Positions 1 to 5,170 of a stretch of 5,802 nucleotides of DNA are shown piece by piece. A program made the position numbers and the translations under genes. Numbering within the stretch: the first letter of the stretch is position 1; each line of letters begins with the position of its first letter. Source of the DNA: Acidimicrobiia bacterium (GTDB lineage Bacteria; Actinomycetota; Acidimicrobiia; IMCC26256); contig JALRDW010000209.1 in the NCBI GenBank assembly GCA_023262065.1, positions 1-5,802 on the forward strand, written 5' to 3'. The notes beneath the pieces were generated by a model. That model searched no databases, was not told the DNA's origin, and was given only the letters and a program-made list of their open reading frames with translations.

Positions 1-35
1 GGGCCGAGGTGGAGGCCTACGCCGAGGCCGTGTGA
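1..35 (+). CDS. C-terminal end of an upstream gene (partial)
   Basis: Starting at base 3, ten codons read AEVEAYAEAV and end in TGA at 33-35. All ten codons end in G or C and most begin with G, the pattern of real codons in high-GC genomes. The other two plus-strand frames are also open here, so the frame choice rests on codon pattern alone. The rest of the gene lies outside the window and no function can be given. The alanine/glutamate-rich tail would suit a helical C-terminus. Confidence 0.5.
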   Translation, partial: AEVEAYAEAV

Positions 36-51
36 GGACGGCCCGGCGTCC
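36..51 (+). terminator. Small GC hairpin directly after a stop codon
   Basis: GGACG (36-40) and CGTCC (47-51) form a perfect 5-bp stem around a 6-base loop, starting immediately after the upstream stop. No T-run follows, so it is not a classical intrinsic terminator. It could be a weak actinobacterial-style terminator, an mRNA 3'-end hairpin, or chance in GC-rich sequence. Confidence 0.2.
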
Positions 52-56
52 GGTGC

Positions 57-86
57 TTGACGGCCCGCCGCCCTACCGACCATCGT
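57..86 (+). promoter_or_regulatory. Weak promoter-like sequence before the secreted-protein gene
   Basis: TTGACG at 57-62 resembles an actinobacterial -35 box. The best partner is CATCGT at 81-86, 18 bases downstream, a poor match to TANNNT. A transcript starting near base 92 would leave about 30 bases before the GTG at 123. The -35 half is good and the -10 half weak, so this is only a candidate. Confidence 0.25.
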
Positions 87-111
87 GAGGGGCCCCTCCC
101 CCGTCCGATCC

Positions 112-116
112 GGAGG
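112..116 (+). promoter_or_regulatory. Shine-Dalgarno site deciding the start of the secreted-protein gene
   Basis: GGAGG lies 6 bases before GTG at 123. It selects this start over the in-frame TTG at 57, which would add 22 mostly polar residues in front of the signal peptide. Confidence 0.8.
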
Positions 117-122
117 TCCACC

Positions 123-1217
123 GTGCGTCGTCTCCGTCTGCCCCTCGCGGTCATCCTCGTGGCGGCGATCGCTGCGGTCGGCGCGATCGCCATCGGTGCG
201 ACCGGGGACGGCACCCCCTCCTCGCTCGTGCCGATCACACCCTGCCGCCTCGTCGACACGCGCCCGGCTCCGCTCACCGTGGGCACCCGCGCCGCACCGA
301 TCGGTTCGGGCGAGACCGTGGCCGTCCAGGTCACCGGCACCAATGGGAACTGCACGATCCCGACCGAGGCCACCGGGATCGCGAGCAACGTGACGATCGT
401 GAACCCCACGGCTCCCTCGTTCCTCACCGTGTTCCCGTCGGACGCCCCGAGGCCCACGGCCTCGAACCTCAACTGGACGCCCACCTCCCCGCCCACCCCG
501 AACCAGGTGACCGTCGCGCTCGGCGGGACCGGCGCGGTCAAGGTCTTCAACCTCACCGGTACGGTCGACGTGATCATCGACGTCGTCGGGTACTACCTCC
601 CGAGCGCCGGTGGCGCCACGGGCCCGACGGGCGCGACCGGACCGGCCCCGACCTCGCGCACCATCACGTGGCCGTCCGGCGTGAACGGCCCGACCGGACC
701 GACCGCCATCGAGTACGTCGGGACCTACGGCATCACGGTGACCACGGACGGGTGCGATCTCACCGATCCGGACACCACGAACGACCTCCGGATCGAATTC
801 GTCACCCTCGACGGCGAGGAGCGGACGTACCCGGCATCGGAGACCTGCTCCTCGTACGAGCAGTACTTCTGGCAGGGACTCGGGTTCGTCGAACTCGACT
901 CCATCTTCCCGCGCGATCAGTACCTCGTGACCGGGTACCGGCAACGGTTCACCAAGTGGACCTTCACCGATGCCTACCCGGTGCAGCAGCCCGCCCTGGA
1001 CACGATCAACCCGATCGGCACCGAGCTGATGCAGATCACGTGCGGGTTCGGCACCGGAGACCCCGACTCCTCCGCCGTGGCGGCACCCGGCCTGATCGTC
1101 TCGCGTCTGGCCTGCTGGAGGGGGCTCCCGGTCGACCCGGCGGCCTACGACCAGGAGTTCCCACCCGTGATGAGTCCGCCGGTGGTCGTGCACCGCGTGC
1201 CGGCACTCGGCGGCTGA
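123..1217 (+). CDS. Secreted protein: PCRLVDTR-VVGYY domain, collagen-like linker, unknown C-terminal domain
   Basis: A 364-residue protein starting at GTG 123. Residues 1-6 (MRRLRL) are basic and about 7-25 form a hydrophobic core, giving a Sec-type signal peptide with cleavage probably near 25-30; an uncleaved membrane anchor is possible. Residues about 36-159 form a beta-rich domain starting PITPCRLVDTR, with NVTIVNPTAPSFLTVFPSDA in the middle and DVIIDVVGYY at the end. I know this domain from actinobacterial secreted and cell-surface proteins, often beside hydrolase or adhesion domains; its role is not established to my knowledge. A collagen-like stretch of Gly-X-Y triplets follows (164-175 and 186-194). 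Residues about 195-364 match nothing I recognise; they are acidic and aromatic-rich. The six cysteines (41, 77, 211, 242, 307, 331) would permit three disulfides outside the cell. There is no LPXTG, C-terminal membrane helix or recognisable catalytic motif. It is most likely an extracellular or surface protein of unknown function. Confidence 0.85.
   Translation: MRRLRLPLAVILVAAIAAVGAIAIGATGDGTPSSLVPITPCRLVDTRPAPLTVGTRAAPIGSGETVAVQVTGTNGNCTIPTEATGIASNVTIVNPTAPSFLTVFPSDAPRPTASNLNWTPTSPPTPNQVTVALGGTGAVKVFNLTGTVDVIIDVVGYYLPSAGGATGPTGATGPAPTSRTITWPSGVNGPTGPTAIEYVGTYGITVTTDGCDLTDPDTTNDLRIEFVTLDGEERTYPASETCSSYEQYFWQGLGFVELDSIFPRDQYLVTGYRQRFTKWTFTDAYPVQQPALDTINPIGTELMQITCGFGTGDPDSSAVAAPGLIVSRLACWRGLPVDPAAYDQEFPPVMSPPVVVHRVPALGG
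612..704 (+). repeat. Collagen-like Gly-X-Y repeat segment (in coding sequence)
   Basis: Four Gly-X-Y triplets (GAT GPT GAT GPA, residues 164-175) are followed by a 10-residue interruption and three more triplets (GVN GPT GPT, residues 186-194). The GPT/GAT form is typical of bacterial collagen-like proteins. Seven interrupted triplets are too few for a stable triple helix, so it probably acts as an extended linker between the two domains. Confidence 0.7.
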
Positions 1218-1226
1218 GTCGCGGGA

Positions 1227-2573
1227 TCAGGCCTCGGGGCACCAGTTGCCGTGGAAGCCTGCGGGCACCCGCGCCGGCAGGTGCACCGTGGCGACCGGGT
1301 CACCCGCGATGTCCTGTGCGTCGAGCACCACGAGGTCGGACCGGTCAGCCGCGCGGTCGAGCCGCAGTGCCATCACCCACCCGTCGTCCTCGGCCGCATC
1401 GGCGCGGCGCGGGATGAACACGGCCTCCCCGAACCCGAAGCCCGCGCCCTCATCGCGCACCGTCGACGTGCCCGTCCCGAGGTCGTAGCGGACGATCCCC
1501 CGCTGCTCGAACCCGTTCTGGAGGCCGGCCGCGTAGCCGTACCGGTGCTCGAGGCCGACCACCCGCTCATCGACCCGCGGGAACTCGATCGACCGGTCGT
1601 CGAGACGGGTGATGGCGGTGCGGCCGGTCGCCGGGTCGGCGATCCAGCGCTCGAGCACCGACGCGCCCTCGTTCGGCCCGCGCTGATCGGTGGCGAACAT
1701 GCGGGGGTGCCGCACGACGTCGATCAGGACGCGCCCGTCGGGGAGGTCGTGGGCGTTGAGCGGGTGGAACACGTAGCAGGAGTCGGTCTCACACCACGCG
1801 ATGGCATCCGCCGAACCCTCCCGCGGGAGGAGTCCGATCCGGGGCACGTAGTCCTCGTTCCACCGGTACGGGAACGGCGAACCACCCGCCGCAGCCTCGA
1901 GGTCGAACGTGCACGGCAGGTCGAAGACCACCGCGTAGCGCTCGGTGAGCGACATGTCATGGATCATCGGCCCACCGGGCAACGGGATGTCCACGACCCT
2001 GCGCACGTGGGCGTCGGTGTCGACCACGAGGTACTGCACCCGGTTCCCCCAACCCCAGTAGTAGACGACGGCGTGCAACTCGCCGGTACGCGGGTCGCGC
2101 TTGGGGTGCGCGGTGAACGCGTGTGGCAGCGTGCCGTCGAACGAGGAGGCCTGCACCGTGTCGAGCTCGTGCGACAGCTCCACCGGCGGGTTGCCGGCCT
2201 CCACGATCGCCCAGGTGCGCCCCGCGTGCGCGATGACGTTCGTGTTCGCGCTGAAGGCCGGGTGGTCATCGGGCCACTGGCTCGGGCACGGCGTGCCGCC
2301 GAGCACCGAGGTCACATCCGCGGTCCGCACGTACCGGTTCCGGTACCACTCGGCCCGGCCGCCGCGCAGGCGGATGCCGTGCACCATCCCCTGCCCGAGG
2401 AACCAGTGGTGGCGTGCCTCATCGACCGGACCCACCGGGTTCGGACCGTTGCGCAGGTACCGACCGTCGAGCTCGGCGGGCAGGGTGCCGGTGACCTCGA
2501 GGTCGACGGCGGTGAACTCCTCACGCACCGGCGCGAACTCGCCGTGCAGGAACGGGTGGGCGGTGGCGGTCAT
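1227..2573 (-). CDS. Carotenoid oxygenase (RPE65/carotenoid cleavage dioxygenase family)
   Basis: A 448-residue, probably cytoplasmic non-heme iron(II) enzyme. Family members split a C=C bond in carotenoids, apocarotenoids or stilbene-like compounds with O2, giving carbonyl products. All four iron-binding histidines of the seven-bladed propeller fold are visible: H156 (TAHPKRD), H205 (MIHDMSLTERY), H270 (VFHPLNAHD) and H441 (GFHGNW, near the C-terminus). Likely second-shell glutamates are E125 (VEAGNPP), E330 (EFPRVDER) and E383 (GEAVFIPR). Other family signatures are GRYLRNGPNP (37-46) and WFLGQGMVHG (57-66). The length is normal for bacterial members, so the enzyme looks intact. The ATG at 2573 is chosen because GGAGG sits 5 bases before it; an in-frame ATG at 2636 would add 21 charged residues and overlap the transporter stop. 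It is the last gene of the minus-strand block, 52 bases after the transporter. The substrate and the cleaved bond cannot be read from the sequence. Confidence 0.93.
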   Translation of the reverse strand: MTATAHPFLHGEFAPVREEFTAVDLEVTGTLPAELDGRYLRNGPNPVGPVDEARHHWFLGQGMVHGIRLRGGRAEWYRNRYVRTADVTSVLGGTPCPSQWPDDHPAFSANTNVIAHAGRTWAIVEAGNPPVELSHELDTVQASSFDGTLPHAFTAHPKRDPRTGELHAVVYYWGWGNRVQYLVVDTDAHVRRVVDIPLPGGPMIHDMSLTERYAVVFDLPCTFDLEAAAGGSPFPYRWNEDYVPRIGLLPREGSADAIAWCETDSCYVFHPLNAHDLPDGRVLIDVVRHPRMFATDQRGPNEGASVLERWIADPATGRTAITRLDDRSIEFPRVDERVVGLEHRYGYAAGLQNGFEQRGIVRYDLGTGTSTVRDEGAGFGFGEAVFIPRRADAAEDDGWVMALRLDRAADRSDLVVLDAQDIAGDPVATVHLPARVPAGFHGNWCPEA

Positions 2574-2574
2574 G

Positions 2575-2589
2575 CGAACCTCCGGTTCG
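2575..2589 (-). promoter_or_regulatory. Hairpin containing the Shine-Dalgarno site of the oxygenase gene
   Basis: In the mRNA, CGAACC-GGA-GGUUCG makes a perfect 6-bp stem with a 3-base loop, ending one base before the AUG at 2573. The GGAGG ribosome-binding site (2579-2583) is formed by the loop plus the first two bases of the 3' arm. When folded, the stem would partly mask this site. The inverted repeat is seen directly; a regulatory role is inferred. It could also be a DNA operator. Confidence 0.4.
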
Positions 2590-2607
2590 GGGTGGTGAGC
2601 ATCGTCG

Positions 2608-2624
2608 CGGCGCTCCGCCCGCCG
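2608..2624 (-). terminator. Hairpin directly after the transporter stop codon
   Basis: CGGCG and CGCCG (plus-strand 2608-2612 and 2620-2624) pair across a 7-base loop, starting two bases past the transporter TGA. No U-run follows in the mRNA. It might weaken read-through into the oxygenase gene or protect the 3' end of a processed transcript. The rest of this 52-base gap holds only the hairpin around the oxygenase ribosome-binding site. Confidence 0.2.
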
Positions 2625-2625
2625 G

Positions 2626-4254
2626 TCAATCGGCACCCGGGGACGGGCCGGCGAGCACGGTCCGTTGGATCCGCCGGCTCGCCACGAAGCCGAGCAGGCC
2701 GACGAGCGCCACGAACGCCAGCGAGGTCTTGAGCGCCTGGATCTGGGAGTTCTCGTACGCGGCGATGAGCGGATCCCGGTCGGCCTCGGCCACCCCGGCG
2801 GCCTCGAGCGCCCGCTCAGCCTCCTCGGTCGAGATGAACGCCACGCCGTTCGAGGTCGTCGATGCCACCTGCGCCTTCACACCGGCCGAGATCGACGGGT
2901 CGGCCTGCACCGCGTTCGTGAACGAGAGGGCGAGTCCCGACAGCAGGATCGCGCCGATCATCGCCGTCCCCAGCGACGCACCGATGTTCTGGGCCGTGCC
3001 CTGCAGCCCGCCCACCTCGTTGCTGCGCGACACGTCGACCGAGGACTGCAGCACGTTGCCGATCTGCGACAGGCAGAGTCCGAGTCCGAGTCCGATGACC
3101 GCCATCGAGGCGGCGAACGGGACGCGGTCGAGCTGCAGGTCGATCGTGCCGACACAGCCGACGATCCCGAGGATGACCACCGACACCCCGGCGCGCACGA
3201 GGAGCCGCGGGGCGAACCGGTTCGCCAGCGCGGCGCCGGCGAACGATGCGACGAACAGCGCGATGGAGAGCGGGAGGATGCGCAGCCCTGCACCGAGCGC
3301 GTCGAGGCCGAGCACGATCTGCAGGTAGAGCGGCAGCACGAAGAACACGCCACCGATGACGAACTGCTGCACCGTGAGCGTGGCGAGCCCGTCGGCCAGT
3401 GACCCGATCCGCAGCATCGCCGGATCGAGGAGCGCGTCGCCGCGCCCGACCGCGCGGGACTCCCAGGCCAGGAAGCCCCAGAGCACGAAGAGCCCGGCGA
3501 CGACGAGCGGGATCGTCGGCGAGAACCCGAGCACCTCGAACGGGGCCGATCGGGGCTGGACCCAGCCCCAGGTGCCGGCCTTCACGAGGGAGATGACGAT
3601 CGTGCCGAACCCCAGCGCCGAGAGGGCGACGCCCACGAGGTCGAAACGCCCCTCGACCGCCGTGGGGGGACCGGCTGCGATGCGACGCGACACGAGGATC
3701 ACCGCGACGCAGATGACCACCTCGCACGCGAACACGTAGCGCCACGACAGGTAGGTCGTCATGTACCCACCGATCACCGGGCCCGCTGCGGCCGCCGCGC
3801 CCGCGATCCCGCCGAGCAGACCGAAGGCGAGGGCCCGATCGCGACCGGAGTAGTTGGTGGCGGTGAGCGCCGCGATCGCCGGGATCACGAGCACCGCGCC
3901 GATGCCCTCGATCACCGACCACCCCACGAACAGCATCGCGAAGTTGGCGGCCAGCGCGGTCATCCCCGAACCGACGGCGTAGATGACGAGCCCGATGCGG
4001 AAGGTGCGCAGGCGTCCCAGCCGGTTGCCGAGGCCGGCGCCGGCGAGCATGAACGCGGCCATCACGAGCGTGAAGCACGCGATCGCCATCTGCATGTTCG
4101 GGATGGTCGTGTCGAGGTCCTGCACCACCGTGCTGATCGAGACGTTCATCACCGTGCTGTCGAGCACCATGACGAACTGGGCCGCGGCGAGGACCAGCAT
4201 CGGGAACCAGTGGGCGAGGCCCGAAGTGCGGGGGGCGGGACCGGTGGAGGTCAC
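2626..4254 (-). CDS. DHA2-type major facilitator superfamily transporter (14 TM)
   Basis: A 542-residue integral membrane protein of the EmrB/QacA type, which exports hydrophobic or amphipathic compounds by proton antiport. About 14 hydrophobic helices can be placed, roughly at 17-37, 55-75, 86-105, 108-130, 143-165, 170-190, 205-225, 247-264, 287-310, 323-343, 353-371, 379-398, 425-445 and 509-527. The first helix carries the DHA2 motif LDSTVMNVSI (31-40, with D32 and N37). Motif C, the antiporter signature, is at about 152-163 (G152, then GPVIGG). Motif A after helix 2 reads AGLGNRLGRLR (73-83), with Asn77 where Asp is usual. About 60 polar residues (446-508) form a loop before the last helix, common in this subgroup. 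The start is GTG 4254, overlapping the sulfotransferase stop; the frame stays open upstream to 4704, but that part is Arg/Gly/Pro-rich out-of-frame sequence inside the sulfotransferase gene. No clear Shine-Dalgarno site precedes the GTG, so translation is probably coupled. It may export the product of its neighbours; the substrate is unknown. Confidence 0.9.
   Translation of the reverse strand: MTSTGPAPRTSGLAHWFPMLVLAAAQFVMVLDSTVMNVSISTVVQDLDTTIPNMQMAIACFTLVMAAFMLAGAGLGNRLGRLRTFRIGLVIYAVGSGMTALAANFAMLFVGWSVIEGIGAVLVIPAIAALTATNYSGRDRALAFGLLGGIAGAAAAAGPVIGGYMTTYLSWRYVFACEVVICVAVILVSRRIAAGPPTAVEGRFDLVGVALSALGFGTIVISLVKAGTWGWVQPRSAPFEVLGFSPTIPLVVAGLFVLWGFLAWESRAVGRGDALLDPAMLRIGSLADGLATLTVQQFVIGGVFFVLPLYLQIVLGLDALGAGLRILPLSIALFVASFAGAALANRFAPRLLVRAGVSVVILGIVGCVGTIDLQLDRVPFAASMAVIGLGLGLCLSQIGNVLQSSVDVSRSNEVGGLQGTAQNIGASLGTAMIGAILLSGLALSFTNAVQADPSISAGVKAQVASTTSNGVAFISTEEAERALEAAGVAEADRDPLIAAYENSQIQALKTSLAFVALVGLLGFVASRRIQRTVLAGPSPGAD
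3077..3094 (-). repeat. Hexanucleotide tandem repeat, three copies
   Basis: AGTCCG occurs three times in tandem on the plus strand, encoding Gly-Leu pairs (residues 388-393) in helix 12 of the transporter. Gain or loss of a unit would keep the reading frame and change helix length by two residues. Confidence 0.5.
4251..4254 (-). other. GTGA stop/start overlap between sulfotransferase and transporter
   Basis: On the minus strand the bases GTGA hold both the transporter GTG start and the sulfotransferase TGA stop. Such overlaps usually mark termination-reinitiation, giving linked amounts of the two proteins. The absence of a good ribosome-binding site upstream fits this. Confidence 0.7.
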
Positions 4255-5150
4255 GGTGCCGGAGTCAACCACGCCGGGAGCCCCGCCGGATCCAGCGGGG
4301 ACCAGATCGCGGCCAATGCCGCGTTCGAGTCCGCGTAGCGCTGGCCGACCTGCGGGTCGAGGGTCCACTCGACCTTCGGGATCGCTCGACCGTTGACCCG
4401 GTAGTACGCCGCGCGCATCCGAGCCTTGAGGTCCGGGTGGCGCCGCAGGAACGGCTCGAGCCGTCGGTTGAAGGCCAGCGCGAACCGCTGGAGCCCCCTG
4501 CCCCGGTAGAGGACCGAGGGGTTCTCGTGCGGCAGTTCCATCCCGGCGAACGGAGCCGGGTCGATCTCGAGCCACGCGGCGAGGTCCATGAGCACCTCGT
4601 CGGTACGGGCCACGAGGTCCTCGAAGGCCACGAACCGGACGTCGAAGGCCTCGACCCAGGCCGGGACGAACCGGGCGTACTCGCCGCCGATCACCCCGAG
4701 CCACGGGTCGGCGGCGCGGTCGGTCAAGGAGGACTCCCCGACGGTCGCCGAGCGCGCCACGTACTGCTCCATCGTCATCTCGATCGGGATCCGCAGCCGG
4801 GCCTGCTGGGCCCGGTAGTAGGACCGCAATCGGCCGACCGGCTCGCGCACGGTGAAGAGCACCTTGGGTGCGCCGAGCGTGTTGCGGATCGCACCGATGA
4901 GCGGCGCGCCGCCGTACACGTACGCAGGGGTCGACTCCATCCGCACCGTCGCCGTGCCCGTGCCCTCGAAGAGCGCCGCGTAGTCCCCGACCGGGCCCAG
5001 GGCCTCGCCGTAGCGCGCGGGCAGGAAGTACTCGGTCTCCTTCACGCTCGAGCAGCCCACCGCCGGATGCCGGGCGAGGAGGGTGAACAGCGAGGTCGTC
5101 CCGGTCTTCGGGAACCCTGCGAGCAGGAGGTTCGGGAGCAACTCGGTCAC
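4251..5150 (-). CDS. PAPS-dependent sulfotransferase
   Basis: A 299-residue enzyme that should transfer sulfate from 3'-phosphoadenylyl sulfate (PAPS) to a hydroxyl or amine of a carbohydrate or small molecule. With the start used here, the 5'-phosphosulfate loop is GFPKTGTTS (12-20, with K15 and the TGTTS turn). The 3'-phosphate site is FTVREPVGRLRSYY (99-112, with R102 and S110). VKETEYF (36-42), MESTPAYVY (71-79) and VAFEDLV (174-180) are further conserved segments of bacterial heparan-type sulfotransferases, whose usual length is about 280-320. No membrane helix or signal peptide is present, so it should act in the cytoplasm where PAPS is made. Start choice is uncertain: GTG 5150 gives MTELLPNLLLAGFPK, the usual short lead-in to the P-loop, 20 bases after the ligase stop. 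GTG 5183 would add 11 residues and overlap the ligase by 13 bases. Neither has a good Shine-Dalgarno site. Acceptor unknown. Confidence 0.9.
   Translation of the reverse strand: MTELLPNLLLAGFPKTGTTSLFTLLARHPAVGCSSVKETEYFLPARYGEALGPVGDYAALFEGTGTATVRMESTPAYVYGGAPLIGAIRNTLGAPKVLFTVREPVGRLRSYYRAQQARLRIPIEMTMEQYVARSATVGESSLTDRAADPWLGVIGGEYARFVPAWVEAFDVRFVAFEDLVARTDEVLMDLAAWLEIDPAPFAGMELPHENPSVLYRGRGLQRFALAFNRRLEPFLRRHPDLKARMRAAYYRVNGRAIPKVEWTLDPQVGQRYADSNAALAAIWSPLDPAGLPAWLTPAP
4281..4300 (-). other. GC-rich inverted repeat ahead of the transporter start
   Basis: CCCCGC (4281-4286) and GCGGGG (4295-4300) form a 6-bp stem around an 8-base loop containing GGATCC. In the mRNA it lies in the 3' end of the sulfotransferase gene, 26 bases before the transporter GTG. 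It may be chance in coding sequence, or a structure opened by ribosomes translating the sulfotransferase, which would strengthen coupling. Confidence 0.2.
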
Positions 5151-5170
5151 GGCGACGACGCTAGTCCCGG

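Noticed and set aside
57..122. Upstream TTG start for the secreted protein
   Set aside because: It has no ribosome-binding site and would place 22 polar residues before the signal peptide. GTG 123 has GGAGG at ideal spacing.
17..577. Minus-strand open frame of 186 residues opposite the secreted-protein gene
   Set aside because: The plus strand has a Shine-Dalgarno site, signal peptide and known domain. The antisense product ends in an Arg-rich run typical of shadow frames.
1817..1830. Perfect 14-base palindrome CCTCCCGCGGGAGG
   Set aside because: It lies within the oxygenase coding sequence far from any start, and GC-only palindromes of this size arise readily in such composition.
2575..2589. 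LexA/SOS box in the oxygenase leader
   Set aside because: The halves GAAC and GTTC are present, but the gap is five bases rather than the four of the GAAC-N4-GTTC box, and no SOS gene is nearby.
1251..2732. Long plus-strand open frame (493 residues) opposite the oxygenase gene
   Set aside because: Its product is rich in Arg, Val, His and Pro with no domain, signal or ribosome-binding site. It mirrors a real gene with all four iron-binding histidines, and such antisense frames are common at high GC.
2816..4078. Minus-strand open frame of 420 residues inside the transporter gene
   Set aside because: It is an Arg/Gly-rich out-of-frame reading of the transporter, which has 14 helices and DHA2 motifs in its own frame.
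4255..4704. N-terminal extension of the transporter frame by 150 residues
   Set aside because: It lies wholly inside the sulfotransferase gene, is Arg/Gly/Pro-rich and adds no recognisable domain. The GTG at 4254 gives a normal DHA2 N-terminus.
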